Source: CAZEAN01 sp964510225
GTDB lineage: Bacteria > Planctomycetota > Planctomycetia > Isosphaerales > Isosphaeraceae
Length of the DNA: 50,985 nucleotides
Assembly (NCBI GenBank): GCA_964510225.1
Contig: CAZEAN010000034.1
Span: 1-50,985, forward strand
Direction of reading: 5' to 3'
A model generated the notes under the pieces. The model saw nothing but the letters and a program-made list of their open reading frames with translations. It was not told the origin of the DNA and did no database searches. Both the position numbers and the translations under genes were made by a program. Positions 29,707 through 38,790 of this stretch are shown piece by piece (the stretch's first letter is position 1; the number at the start of each line of letters is the position of its first letter).

Positions 29707-30560
29707 CGTGGGCGGTCTCCGGCTCGACCGATTACAAGGACAATAATGGTCTTCACTCCAGCCTTCTTGAGAGTTTGGCTCGCTGCATTACATGTTGCTC
29801 CGGTGGTTAAGATATCGTCAACGAGCAACACAGCCTTGCCTTGCAATCGAGGGATCCAACGTTTATTTACTGCAAATGCATTTTTGACTGCAAGATTCCG
29901 GTCCGTCCTGCTCATCGGGTAAAGCGGCTTCGTCTGACGGACCCGTCGTAAGGCCGGAATCATCGGCACTTGGAGTCGCTTAGCGACCTGACGCGCCAGG
30001 GCCTCAGACTGATCGTAGCCTCGGGTACGACGCTTCATCCAGTGCAAGGCAAGTGGAACGACACCCGCGAATTCGTATTTCTTGATCCTTGCTGCACGAG
30101 CGTCTAGGACTAGATCGGCGAGACGCGGTGCAAGCCACTGGTGGTGTCGATCCTTGAGTCGAAGACAGAGAGAGCGGATCGGGCCCTTGTAAGGTCCGAG
30201 GGCGATGACAGCATCGAATTTAAAACTCCTTCCAAGGCATTCAGCGCAGATTTCCTGCTGATTAAGCAGCGGCCCGATTGGCATCGCACAACGATGGCAG
30301 ACCCGATCATCTGACTCGACTAGCTCATCACGGCACGCCTCACAGACTCCCGACGGAATCTGCTCAGCTCCACAGATCTGGCAATCGACTGGGAAGAGGA
30401 CAGACTCTAGTGCTACTCGACAAGTCTTCCAGACCGATCGCCAACGTAGCGGAGTTGTTCCGCAGCCCTTCCAACGCATTGATTGAGTGGAGCCAGTAGA
30501 TTCAGCATGACGATCGGTTGGCTTGCTGACGTGAATGTTGTTCATGATTCGACTCTCCAC
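29703..30560 (-). CDS. ComF-family phosphoribosyltransferase-like protein
   Basis: 285 residues. An N-terminal cluster of CxxC pairs (CQICG, CEAC, CHRC, CAEC) makes the ComF-type double zinc finger; the C-terminal half has the type I PRTase PRPP loop AVLLVDDILTTGATC and RRTRGYDQSEALARQVA, a ComF hallmark. ComF proteins support DNA uptake or its coupling to nucleotide metabolism; the molecular role is unsettled. The first ~50 residues look unstructured and ATG 30545 (residue 6) is an alternative start. Its stop overlaps the hemC start and it lies 21 bases after the amidase stop. Confidence 0.88.
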   Translation of the reverse strand: MESRIMNNIHVSKPTDRHAESTGSTQSMRWKGCGTTPLRWRSVWKTCRVALESVLFPVDCQICGAEQIPSGVCEACRDELVESDDRVCHRCAMPIGPLLNQQEICAECLGRSFKFDAVIALGPYKGPIRSLCLRLKDRHHQWLAPRLADLVLDARAARIKKYEFAGVVPLALHWMKRRTRGYDQSEALARQVAKRLQVPMIPALRRVRQTKPLYPMSRTDRNLAVKNAFAVNKRWIPRLQGKAVLLVDDILTTGATCNAASQTLKKAGVKTIIVLVIGRAGDRPR

Positions 30561-30581
30561 CGCCCCGCCGATCGATGAAGA

Positions 30582-32339
30582 TCAGTTCGACTCGACTTCC
30601 TCGGTTTCTTGGGATTCAATGAGGAATTCTTCTAAGGGTGGTCGTCTCAGATGATCTCCAGTCGCTCGTTGGAAGGCAGATGCGACTGCCAGTAGTATTG
30701 ATTCATCGTAGAGTCGACCTGTAAAGGTTACGGTACCGGGACCTTCACGGCCGTTGATGTCGCGGAAGCCGAAGGGAAGCACGGCGGTTGGATGGCCTGT
30801 GAGATTGGTAAGTGTCAGGCCCTCATAGGGCTGGGAGACGTAGAGGTCAATCGACTCCATCAACTTGGCTATATCCTGCATGAGCATGGATCGAACACGA
30901 GCAGCCCTGAGGTATTCTACTGCAGGGACGAATTGGCCAGCCCTAAAAGTTGTCGGCCAGCTATTGAGCCCTTCAGTGATATGTTCACGAGTGAGTTCGT
31001 CGAAGACTGTTGCTGCCTCAACGCCGAGCATGAGCCTGACAGCACCGGCACGTGCATCGTCGGGTAATGTAATCGGCACTAGCTCGACACCGATGCCCCG
31101 GAGTGTCTCCAAGTCAGCCCGAGCGCCAGTGGGGCGATCCTCATCCTCCAGATAACCGACCCGGAGCCCGCTGAGTTCGGTCTGAGGAGGCCACTGGAAC
31201 GGTTGATCCACGGCGGTCGGATCCAAACCGTCAGCACCATGAATGGCATCTAGAACCAGGGCACAATCCTCCATCGACCGTGCAATTGGGCCGATCTTGT
31301 CCATCGACCAGGAAAGCGGCATACAACCCTGGCGGCTCACGCGGCCGAAGGTCGGCCTTAACCCAGAGGCACCACAAGCTCGACAAGGTGAGACAATACT
31401 CCCGAGGGTCTCGCTACCGATCGCAAACCCGACGAGACCTCCAGCGACGGCGGCTGCAGATCCTGCCGACGAGCCACTCGAACCGCGTCTCGGATCCCAA
31501 GGACTCCGGGTCCTTCCTCTAAACCAGCGGTCTCCTTGGGCGAGGGCACCGAGCGACAGCTTGGCAATCAAGACTGCACCGGCCTCTTCAAGCCGTGCAG
31601 CGACGGTCGCTTTTTGATCGATCACCTGATCCTTGTAAGGCGTGGCTCCCCAAGTTGTCGGATAGCCAGGGTAGGCGACGAGGTCCTTCGCTCCCCAAGG
31701 AATTCCGTGGAGTGGCCCCCGATAGATGCCCGCAGCGATCTCGGCATCAGCTCGAGCTGCTTGTTCACGGGCGACCTCCTCTGTCTGGGTCACCACACAC
31801 TTCAGAAGTGGGTCAAAACGTTTTAGGCGTTCCAAATAGAGTTCGGTTAATTCAGCGGACGTTACCATCCGTTCTCTGAGGAGCGCGGAGAGTTCAGTCA
31901 CCGGGAGAAAGGCGAGAGACTCATCGGACTCCGGGCGGGTCGGGGCGTGCCATTCAGCTGGTCTTGCCTGGTTACGCTGGATCGGTGCTGACGGTCGAAG
32001 GTTGGTCGTCGGCACAAAGCTGAGGGCCGGTGGAATCTCGAAGCCAACCTCAACGTCCCGTAATGTCTTGAACTGATCAAGTGAGTTGTTGACTGAGCTG
32101 ATTATCTCCTCGCGTTCTTCGTCGGAGAGTTCCAGCCCCGCGATCCATTCGGCTTGAGCAATTTCCTCGGCGGTGACCGCTGTAGCTTCCTGGACGTTGG
32201 CGGCGACGGCGCGTTGGAAGGTCACCGTACCAATCCCAAGAGCCCCCAACGCTTGTAAGAGGGTCCGTCGTTTCAGCGTCACGGTTCGGGAGGATAGACC
32301 TAACTCTGCAGGTGAGTCGCTTGGATTGTGGTGATCCAA
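30582..32339 (-). CDS. Exported amidase (amidase-signature family)
   Basis: 585 residues. Amidase-signature enzymes hydrolyse amides with a Ser-cisSer-Lys triad: Lys in GIPWGAKDL, cis-Ser in GSSGSSAGSAAAVAGG and the nucleophile in GSETLGSIVSP are all present. The N-terminus reads VTLKRRTLLQALGALGIGTV, with Arg24-Arg25 before a hydrophobic stretch and ALA-like cleavage at VAAN, suggesting Tat export. TTG 32339 is preferred because GGAG stands 7 bases upstream; GTG 32282, right before the RR motif, is the alternative. The frame is open to 32537 but would then overlap the divergent sigma factor gene. First gene of the run to ComF, hemC and the hydrolase. Physiological substrate unknown. Confidence 0.82.
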   Translation of the reverse strand: MDHHNPSDSPAELGLSSRTVTLKRRTLLQALGALGIGTVTFQRAVAANVQEATAVTAEEIAQAEWIAGLELSDEEREEIISSVNNSLDQFKTLRDVEVGFEIPPALSFVPTTNLRPSAPIQRNQARPAEWHAPTRPESDESLAFLPVTELSALLRERMVTSAELTELYLERLKRFDPLLKCVVTQTEEVAREQAARADAEIAAGIYRGPLHGIPWGAKDLVAYPGYPTTWGATPYKDQVIDQKATVAARLEEAGAVLIAKLSLGALAQGDRWFRGRTRSPWDPRRGSSGSSAGSAAAVAGGLVGFAIGSETLGSIVSPCRACGASGLRPTFGRVSRQGCMPLSWSMDKIGPIARSMEDCALVLDAIHGADGLDPTAVDQPFQWPPQTELSGLRVGYLEDEDRPTGARADLETLRGIGVELVPITLPDDARAGAVRLMLGVEAATVFDELTREHITEGLNSWPTTFRAGQFVPAVEYLRAARVRSMLMQDIAKLMESIDLYVSQPYEGLTLTNLTGHPTAVLPFGFRDINGREGPGTVTFTGRLYDESILLAVASAFQRATGDHLRRPPLEEFLIESQETEEVESN

Positions 32340-32516
32340 TGTTCTACTCCGAGATCGAGAGGAATCGCTCAGCGTCGATCGCAGTCTATCATGGTCTCGA
32401 TTGATGGCGAAGAGACCAGTAGGCTCCAGTAAGCTCTGTTGTCGAGAATCAACTGAACCGATTTGCTTCCACGCCGACTCTCTTCTTCGAGCGTTGCAAA
32501 GAAAGAGAGGTGCCCG

Positions 32517-33095
32517 ATGTCGAGGACACTCGAACATGTCCTGGACGAGTGGCTAGTGCTCAAAGCTCAGGGCGGTGATTCGGGAGCGCTTGAGGAATTG
32601 GCGGAGCGTTACCACCGTCGGTTCCTCGGTCTGGCCTACCGCTTTACCGGGACCGCTGAATCGGCTGCCGAAGTTACGCAAGAAGCCTGGGTCGCGATCA
32701 TGAAACGGCTCTGGTCGCTCGATGACCCTGCGCGGTTCCGTGCCTGGGCCTCACGAATTGTAGTACGTCGTGCGGTCGATTGGGTCCGATCGCAGCGTCG
32801 AGGACGTCAGCTTAACGACCGACTCGCCGCCGATCCGAGCTTGTCACGCCCCGAGGCGCTCGAAGATAAAGCGATCGAGCTTGAAGACGGCCCCAGTGAG
32901 TCGATTGCACAGCTCCGAGCCGCGCTCCGACAATTGACGCCCGACCGCCGGGCCTTGCTCAGTTTGTACTACAACGATGGCCTCTCGATCAGAGAGATCG
33001 CCGAGGCCCTTGAGATTCCCGAAGGAACTGTCAAGACACGACTCTTTCACTCACGTCAGTTACTCAAGAAGCACCTATTATTGGAGGTACAGTGA
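32517..33095 (+). CDS. ECF-type RNA polymerase sigma factor
   Basis: 192 residues. Region 2: YHRRFLGLAYRFTGTAESAAEVTQEAWVAIMKRL and WASRIVVRRAVDWVRS; region 4: LTPDRRALLSLYYNDGLSIREIAEALEIPEGTVKTRLFHSRQLLKKHL. Sigma region 3 is missing, as in ECF factors. ATG 32517 has AGAGAGG at 6 bases. Its stop overlaps the start of the next gene (TGATG), so the two are translationally coupled and the partner is a candidate regulator. It is divergent from the amidase gene across about 180 bases. Confidence 0.93.
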   Translation: MSRTLEHVLDEWLVLKAQGGDSGALEELAERYHRRFLGLAYRFTGTAESAAEVTQEAWVAIMKRLWSLDDPARFRAWASRIVVRRAVDWVRSQRRGRQLNDRLAADPSLSRPEALEDKAIELEDGPSESIAQLRAALRQLTPDRRALLSLYYNDGLSIREIAEALEIPEGTVKTRLFHSRQLLKKHLLLEVQ

Positions 33096-33529
33096 TGAAA
33101 CTTAACGACAAAGACCTCGATCCGATGATCCGAGAAGCATTGAGTCGTGAAGAGGCTGAACTCTTCGACCGTCTCGGCAAGCCTACGTTACCCGATCTGA
33201 TCACCGACACCTTCAAGGGTCGATTCGGACTCCTGAACTTCTTTAGCATTTTCTGGGGGACGATTTTTGTGGGGCTCTCAATCGTCTCGGCCATCGGATT
33301 CTTCCGAGCCGACGAATCCATTGCGATGTTCCGATGGTTCGCGGGGCTTTCCTACAGCCTCCTGATCGTCTTCGGACTCAAGATCTGGTACTGGATGGAG
33401 CTGAATCGTGCGGCGACAGCCCGAGAGATCAAACGGGTTGAACTCCAGATCGCTCGGCTCTCCGCCGATCTCAAGGAGCAGCGTACCAACAGGACTCCAT
33501 CGGAAGAACTCGGAAGTCCAGGGTTTTGA
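33095..33529 (+). CDS. Two-span membrane protein coupled to the ECF sigma factor (DUF6768-like)
   Basis: 144 residues. A soluble N-terminus (LDPMIREALSREEAELFDRLG) precedes two membrane spans, about residues 45-72 and 78-104, and a charged coiled-coil end (REIKRVELQIARLSADLKEQ). It resembles the DUF6768 family found beside ECF sigma factors and may be its anti-sigma factor or membrane tether; no zinc-binding HxxxCxxC motif is present. ATG 33095, which shares one base with the sigma stop, has GGAGG 7 bases upstream. Confidence 0.7.
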   Translation: MKLNDKDLDPMIREALSREEAELFDRLGKPTLPDLITDTFKGRFGLLNFFSIFWGTIFVGLSIVSAIGFFRADESIAMFRWFAGLSYSLLIVFGLKIWYWMELNRAATAREIKRVELQIARLSADLKEQRTNRTPSEELGSPGF

Positions 33530-33708
33530 GCGATCAAGTCATTCTGATTGACCCTGCTCCGGATCAATCTGGTAGGATCTGATTTCACAAAGAGATGTGG
33601 CAGAGAGAGACAGCAACTGCTCTGTCACATCCTCTGCAAGTGGGATAACCAAACCCAACCACGGGTGCGCATTAGGAAGCAGTGAGTTTGGTGTGGAGTG
33701 TCGGTACG

Positions 33709-34326
33709 ATGCGATTAGGGCTTTTTGGGGGGACTTTCGATCCGATTCATCTCGGACATCTCATCCTGGCGGAGTCATGCCGTGAAGTCGCGCAGCTTGA
33801 CCAAGTCTGGTTTGTCGTTGCTGGACAGCCGCCCCACAAGTCGAAGAACCTCACACCGATTGCGGACCGGATCGAAATGGCGCGGATCGCGGTGGCGGGG
33901 CATCCGAGCTTCGAGGTTTCAGAGAGCGAAGCGAAATCGCCCGGCCCGCACTATACCTATGAGACGCTTGAGTCTATTCAGCGGGAACACCCAGATGATG
34001 AGCTCTGCTTAATCATCGGTGGCGATAGTCTTGCCGATCTCCCAGGCTGGCGTGAGCCGGGAAAGATCCTTGAATTGGCGACGATCATCGCCGTCGGTCG
34101 CCCTGGGTCACCTGAGTTATCAGATAAAGCACTCAAGCAGCTAAGTGATTCAATGAGGATCACGCCCCGGGTTGAGTTAGTCCATTCCCCTTTGATTGAG
34201 ATCTCCTCGACCGACCTCCGAAGTCGGATTCTCGAAGGTCGGAGCATCCGTTACCAGGTTCCCCGTGGAGTCCAGGCGTACATTGAGGCTCAAGGGCTCT
34301 ACCAGGGAGCTGATGCGGAAGAGTAG
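33709..34326 (+). CDS. nadD: Nicotinate-nucleotide adenylyltransferase
   Basis: 205 residues. Makes deamido-NAD from nicotinate mononucleotide and ATP. GGTFDPIHLGH at residues 7-17 holds the (H/T)xGH adenylyltransferase motif, and ISSTDLRSRI near the C-terminus is the second nucleotide motif; PPHKS, the stretch that contacts the nicotinate ring in this family, and LIIGGDSL also fit. ATG 33709 has GGAG upstream at 10 bases. Converges with the CBM9-like gene. obgE and rsfS, frequent neighbours of nadD elsewhere, are not here. Confidence 0.96.
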   Translation: MRLGLFGGTFDPIHLGHLILAESCREVAQLDQVWFVVAGQPPHKSKNLTPIADRIEMARIAVAGHPSFEVSESEAKSPGPHYTYETLESIQREHPDDELCLIIGGDSLADLPGWREPGKILELATIIAVGRPGSPELSDKALKQLSDSMRITPRVELVHSPLIEISSTDLRSRILEGRSIRYQVPRGVQAYIEAQGLYQGADAEE

Positions 34327-34379
34327 GGCCGAGACTGAAGAAAATCATTCAGTACAACATCTGGTTACAGTGATCACGC

Positions 34380-35285
34380 TCAGCGGTCTTCGGCGGACCC
34401 CGGTTCCAAATAAAGCCCCAGGGGCCAACCGGGCTCGCTACTCATATATGGCCCTCGGTAGCCGGGGTCGGGAAGAGTCCAGACATCCCCGTAGGCTGTC
34501 TGTCGACTCACTAGTTCGTCGTTGTCGTTGATGACCGCATTGATCCGGATGAGCGAACCACTTGACGCCGATCGATATGCACCGCCATCCACCGTATCAA
34601 TCAATTCGAGGGGGATCTCGATCTCAATGATGTAGCCGTCTTCCGTTTGGCGACTCGCGGCCTTCCAAGCAGAATCATCGAAATCGTGGCTCACCGTGAG
34701 TTTGTTGCCGGCAGCGTCGACCAAGAGCTGGAAGCCTTCATAGTTGCTGGCGTCGATTCGCCCTTTGAGCGGGCCATTCCGGAAATCATTGGGAGTACAA
34801 TCCCCGTCGATGAAAAGTTCAATTCCGTCGTTTAAATTCGGTTGGAGGCTGTCTTCAGGTTGGGCGTCGATGAAGTCATCAACTACCCGAAAGGCAAAGT
34901 ACAGCGATTGGTCGTCATGAGTGACGAATAGTTCGGCTTGAATATCATCAACCGGCACTGATCGTCCGGGTAAGAAAATGAAAATCCCCGGGTTTTCATC
35001 TTTCGAAAAGTCGATCTTGAGTGGTCGGTCGTATTCGCCTTCATCGATCCTGCCGTCGACCCAAGGATTCGTCAGGTCAGGCGGCGTTGGTTCGAATCGA
35101 GGGACGACCAAGAGCGCAGCGATCTCGCTCTCCGACTGCTGGGAGATCTCGGCGAATTCATCTTCAAACGGAGCTAACAGAACTTGCCCGTAGGGACCTG
35201 ACCCGTCCTTTTGGTGATGGTCGGCAGAGACCGGAATTCCGGATGTGGCAAGCAGGACAATGAGGGATTGGGTAGCAAGGCCCAT
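34380..35285 (-). CDS. Secreted CBM9-like carbohydrate-binding domain protein
   Basis: 301 residues with a signal peptide (about 1-21). After a leader comes NPWVDGRIDEGEYDRPLKIDF, AELFVTHDDQSLYFAFRVVDD, DGIELFIDGD and GYIIEIEIPLELI, the strand order of CBM9-type sugar-binding domains in planctomycetes. No catalytic motif is evident, so it most likely binds a glycan outside the cytoplasm. Start ATG 35285 with GGGGAG at 9 bases. Lies upstream-adjacent to the DUF1080 protein on the same strand, so both may serve glycan breakdown. Confidence 0.72.
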   Translation of the reverse strand: MGLATQSLIVLLATSGIPVSADHHQKDGSGPYGQVLLAPFEDEFAEISQQSESEIAALLVVPRFEPTPPDLTNPWVDGRIDEGEYDRPLKIDFSKDENPGIFIFLPGRSVPVDDIQAELFVTHDDQSLYFAFRVVDDFIDAQPEDSLQPNLNDGIELFIDGDCTPNDFRNGPLKGRIDASNYEGFQLLVDAAGNKLTVSHDFDDSAWKAASRQTEDGYIIEIEIPLELIDTVDGGAYRSASSGSLIRINAVINDNDELVSRQTAYGDVWTLPDPGYRGPYMSSEPGWPLGLYLEPGSAEDR

Positions 35286-35378
35286 TGATGCGACTCCCCA
35301 GTGATCTACGAAGGAATTCGGATCGTGTCCTGCAGCCTAGATGTCGCCGCTCTCGATTTCAAGTGGAAGGTCTTGCCA

Positions 35379-36149
35379 TTATTCGCTCGGAGCATCCTTC
35401 AAGGGTCGAACCTTGACCAGTCGAAATGCCACCGGCCCGTGGTCAGCTTGCAGCATCAGAGGGCCACGCGGAACTTCCGGCTGGGTCCTCCAGGCATGTC
35501 CGGTCGGAAAGGGAACGCTGAGATTCTCATGGATGAGCATCCCGTTCAACACTACGCGCTCAAAGCATGCGTCTCGAATCTTCTCCCCATCGGAGTCAAA
35601 CCGCGGGGTCCGGAAGGTGACTTCAAGACGTTGCCATTCGCCGGGGGCTTTGGAGGCATTTGCTCGTGGTGGGAAGCCTTTATCGATGTGGTGATAGGTC
35701 GGGAGAAGCTCAGCACGGGGATAAACACCGCCATTTCCTTTTGCGTTGATTGGATCAACACCGTAGCTATCGTAAATCTGAACTTCATAAAGACCGTTAA
35801 ACTTCACCCCCGAGTTCGATCGCTTAGGGACCATAAATTCAATAATCGCTTCAACATCACCGAATCTCTGGACACTGTAGAGATTATGAGTCCGTCCAGG
35901 AGGATCGTTCACCATGATCCCCGAGCCGTTCTCCGAGGCCAGTCGTCGCGCATCATTGGGATCAAGGAATGTGTCACCCACAACCCGCCACGCACCTGTA
36001 GGCGACTTAAAGGCGTCAAAGTCCGAACCTGGACCGAAGAGCGTGACCCACCCGTCTTCCTCCGATTCAGCAGCCCCGAACGCCGAGCCAAATCCACTGA
36101 TAACGGAGAGAACGAGGACGAGGAGTGTAGGTGAAGTGGCGATTCTCAT
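35379..36149 (-). CDS. Secreted DUF1080 (3-keto-disaccharide hydrolase-type) protein
   Basis: 256 residues. Signal peptide at about 1-26, then GWVTLFGPGSDFDAFK, WRVVGDTFL, SNSGVKFNGLYEVQIYDSYG, PGEWQRLEVTFRTPRFD and RGPLMLQADHGPVAFRLVKVRPL, all features of the jelly-roll DUF1080 domain, now named 3-keto-disaccharide hydrolase and abundant in planctomycetes. Expected to work on glycans outside the cytoplasm. ATG 36149 is used because the signal peptide begins there; no strong ribosome site is seen. A 9-bp inverted repeat stands upstream. Confidence 0.85.
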   Translation of the reverse strand: MRIATSPTLLVLVLSVISGFGSAFGAAESEEDGWVTLFGPGSDFDAFKSPTGAWRVVGDTFLDPNDARRLASENGSGIMVNDPPGRTHNLYSVQRFGDVEAIIEFMVPKRSNSGVKFNGLYEVQIYDSYGVDPINAKGNGGVYPRAELLPTYHHIDKGFPPRANASKAPGEWQRLEVTFRTPRFDSDGEKIRDACFERVVLNGMLIHENLSVPFPTGHAWRTQPEVPRGPLMLQADHGPVAFRLVKVRPLKDAPSE

Positions 36150-36185
36150 GGCAATTAATCTCGATTCCGTTTGATGATCTTGAGA

Positions 36186-36222
36186 GTCGTACCACCAACT
36201 TGAGTGATCTTGATGGTACGAC
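36186..36222. promoter_or_regulatory. Inverted repeat upstream of the DUF1080 gene
   Basis: Perfect 9-bp arms gtcgtacca/tggtacgac with 19 bases between, 37-73 bases before ATG 36149. Possibly an operator or the remains of another mobile end; no regulator gene is adjacent. Confidence 0.3.
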
Positions 36223-36268
36223 GCTCTGCTCGTGCAACGCAACCCTGTGGGTCTTCGGAGCGAGACAC

Positions 36269-36281
36269 TACAGCGGTTCAC
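36269..36281 (+). repeat. Left terminal inverted repeat of the IS630-like element
   Basis: tacagcggttcac; first two bases are the duplicated TA target. Matches the right end over 13 of 13 bases. Confidence 0.8.
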
Positions 36282-36338
36282 CTTTGGGTTGCTGAGTGGG
36301 TACGATCAAGGTTAGGGAACCTCTTGAGGATGTATTCC

Positions 36339-37244
36339 ATGAGACCCTATCCCTCCGATCTCCGACAACGCGTCATCGACGCAATCGATCACCGCGAAGG
36401 AACGCAAACTCAAATCGCTTTCGCGTCAATGTCTCCTTCATTGCCCGGCTGATGGAGAAACGACGCGAAAGCGACTCCATCACACCGGGACCTCACGGCG
36501 GTGACCATTCGCCCGCGCTCGATGACCAAGCCCGATAACCCTTGATCTCTGCTGTCGAGCAGCCCCCGATGCCACCTTGGACGAATCGGCCAAACCGGTC
36601 GGTGTCTGCTGCAGTCGGATGGCGATCTTGCGCACACTCCGCAAGCTGAAGATCACACTCCAGAAAAAGTCGCTGCATGCTCAGGAGCAGGACACATCAC
36701 GTGTCAAGCATCCTCGTCGACGGTCTCGCCAACACGTGAAACGCTGCGATCCCCGACACCTGGTCTTCGTGGACGAAACCGGAGTGTCCACGGCGATGAC
36801 GCGTCGCTGTGGTCGGTCACGGCATGGCTAGCGTGTGCGTGGTGCGGTCCCCGGTTACTGGCAGAAGGAGACGTTTGTTGCCGGTTTGCGTTTGCGTGGT
36901 GTCTTGGCCGCGTTGGCGTTCGAGAGAATCACGGACAGGATGACGTTGAGCACGTCTGTGCGTGTCTGTTTGGCCAACCACCTGCATCGCGGTGCCATCG
37001 TGATCTGAGACAACCTGCGTCGCCACGAGGCGGCTGATGCACGTGCTGCAATCGAACGTTGTGGTGCTCGTTCGGTTTGGTTGCCGCCGTCCAGTCTTGA
37101 GCCTGATCGAGGGGATGTTTTCGAAGTTGAAGAGCTAGCTCCGCTCGGGGTGTGCTCGGAGAATCGCGGTACTGAACGCGGAGCGTTCGCGTGACATCCA
37201 AGGCTGGTTCCGATCGTGCGGACTCTACGGAACACAAGCGTGAA
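36339..37244 (+). pseudogene. IS630-family transposase, several frameshifts and stops
   Basis: Begins MRPYPSDLRQRVIDAIDHRE, typical IS630. After QIA the frame shifts (near 36415) to RFRVNVSFIARLMEKRRES and ALDDQAR, then meets a TAA. Later frames carry PRHLVFVDETGVSTAMTRR, which contains the first catalytic Asp of the DDE triad, a stop, VPGYWQKETFVAGLRL, then a DNLRRHE stretch with the second Asp, and the end DIQGWFRSCGLYGTQA with its TGA inside the right inverted repeat. The third acidic residue region (usually PxxxPIE) is destroyed. At least three frame changes and two in-frame stops were counted, so it is inactive. Confidence 0.82.
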
Positions 37245-37253
37245 CCGCTGTAA
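37241..37253 (-). repeat. Right terminal inverted repeat of the IS630-like element
   Basis: gtgaaccgctgta, perfect complement of the left end; last two bases are the duplicated TA. Confidence 0.8.
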
Positions 37254-37421
37254 GCATTCACAATACAAGCCTTAGCCTCGTCAGTTGCGAACGAACGAGG
37301 ACGGGGTGGATCGGAGGCACGAACCTCTGGTAATCGATCCGGTCAAGCTGGAGGATAGTTACAAGCGTTCTTCAGCTTGTCGGGTCTGATTCTCGACAAG
37401 ACCACCTGGGAGGTCTGTACG

Positions 37422-38216
37422 TTGACCGTTCCGTTGTTCATCTTGATCGCCGTTGGAACACTGTTACCGAGGGTCCCGAGCCATTCCGCTGGCGATGCCA
37501 TCGATGATGATGCGCTCGCAAGACTCCGAGCGCTTGCTGAGTCTTACAAGCGTCTCGAATACTACGAAGACCGAGGTTCGCGATCAGTCGAAATGGTGAT
37601 CGCTGGGGAAACAATTCAGTGGACTGACTCTTACACGTTTGCTTATCAGCGTCCCAACCGAATCCTGATCGATTTTCCGAATGCTCGACTTGTTTCGGAT
37701 GGTCAGACGATGATCTCGACCTTGAAGCCGGTCGACCGCTATCAGGAGATTGAGGGACCGGAATCGATCAATCGAGGGAACGTGGCACCGACGTCTGCCG
37801 GGAGTGCGCTTCTGGGTGATCCCCTCGGACCCCCGCTGCTTCTTGTCCTTGAAATGTTGACTGGCGAGGCTTCGGAGGAGGGATTCCTGCGATCGCTCGA
37901 ATCAGCCACAATTGAAGAGGATGTCGAGCAGAATGACCAGACGCTTCAGGTTGTTCGGATCAGTCGATTAGGGCGGTCTGACTTGCGGTTATTGATCGAT
38001 CCCCAGCTCCAACGTCTCGTCGGGGCGGAACTCTTCGTCTCAGGGGACGAGGTGACCGATCTTGTCCCTCCCGGCGTCTCGGTCGATCGCATCGAGGTTC
38101 GTTGGACTCCAGGGTCGATTCGGACGGAACCACCCGAAGCCGGGGAAGGAACGACAGTCTTCGATACGCAGCCTCTTCCTGGCACCGAGAGCGTCGGAAC
38201 CTTGATCGATCCCTGA
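37422..38216 (+). CDS. Secreted LolA/DUF2092-like protein
   Basis: 264 residues. A signal peptide at about 1-23 precedes a predicted half-barrel: LRALAESYKRLEYYEDRGSRSVEM, IQWTDSYTFAYQRPNRILIDFPNARLVSDGQTM, LQVVRISRLGRSDLRLLIDPQLQRLVGAELF. This pattern, in which an outer-leaflet lipid-binding sheet reads RPN+ILID...LVSDGKTM, is that of DUF2092 and LolA-like planctomycete proteins. A lipid or lipoprotein carrier is possible but unproven. TTG 37422 has GGGAGG 8 bases upstream; TTG 37377 is open further out. Converges with the membrane protein gene 20 bases away. Confidence 0.65.
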   Translation: MTVPLFILIAVGTLLPRVPSHSAGDAIDDDALARLRALAESYKRLEYYEDRGSRSVEMVIAGETIQWTDSYTFAYQRPNRILIDFPNARLVSDGQTMISTLKPVDRYQEIEGPESINRGNVAPTSAGSALLGDPLGPPLLLVLEMLTGEASEEGFLRSLESATIEEDVEQNDQTLQVVRISRLGRSDLRLLIDPQLQRLVGAELFVSGDEVTDLVPPGVSVDRIEVRWTPGSIRTEPPEAGEGTTVFDTQPLPGTESVGTLIDP

Positions 38217-38236
38217 CTTAACGAGGGGAGCGCGAC

Positions 38237-38656
38237 TCAGATCTGGATACGGTCGGTCGTGTAGAGGAGCACGGCGGTCATCCCGACGACGGTCAGTGGC
38301 ATCAAGGCGACGGAACTGAACGGGATCAAGAGTGCAATCGCCTGGATTGCGAGTGATCCGACAAAGATCCGATTGAGCCAGAGATGGCGGAGCCTTCGGT
38401 GTTGTCGACTCTGGTATCGTCGCGACGGTCGGAGGACTGCGTTGCTGATCACCGCTCCCCAAAGAAGCAAAACATAAAGACCACTGATGGCGAGGAGGGC
38501 TAACTCGCGATCGTAATCGCCTGAGTATCCCCGGACTTTCTTGGTCGTCAGAAACCCGGAAAGTGGGATCAGGAACAGAATCGCACTGGTGGCGAGGAGT
38601 GCGAAGTCAAAGATCCTGAACCGTGACTGATTGGAGTCGTTGGAAGGATCGCTCAT
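38237..38656 (-). CDS. Small integral membrane protein, unknown
   Basis: 139 residues with four hydrophobic segments (about 18-37, 52-74, 95-114 and 118-133) separated by basic loops (RPSRRYQSRQHRRLRHLW). No recognised family. Start ATG 38656 is assumed since the upstream extension to 38734 is polar and has no ribosome site. recQ lies upstream on the same strand but more than 180 bases away. Confidence 0.6.
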   Translation of the reverse strand: MSDPSNDSNQSRFRIFDFALLATSAILFLIPLSGFLTTKKVRGYSGDYDRELALLAISGLYVLLLWGAVISNAVLRPSRRYQSRQHRRLRHLWLNRIFVGSLAIQAIALLIPFSSVALMPLTVVGMTAVLLYTTDRIQI

Positions 38657-38790
38657 AAGAGTTCTGATAATCGGTTGAGAGAAGACTGTTCTGAGGCGCT
38701 TGCTGAAAGAAAGATAGTTCTCCGAGGCGTCCAAATCGACACCGCACGAGGGCCGAGGAGAAGCGGGCTTGCGAGGTCTCTCTGATCGGG

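Larger units (their letters stand above)
36269..37253 (+). mobile_element. Degenerate IS630-family insertion sequence
   Basis: A transposase wreck of IS630 type is bounded by tacagcggttcac (36269-36281) and its exact complement gtgaaccgctgta (37241-37253). The TA at each outer edge is the dinucleotide duplication of IS630/Tc1/mariner elements, so the element proper is about 981 bases (36271-37251). The ends are intact but the transposase is broken, so it can move only if a related transposase acts in trans. Confidence 0.85.
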
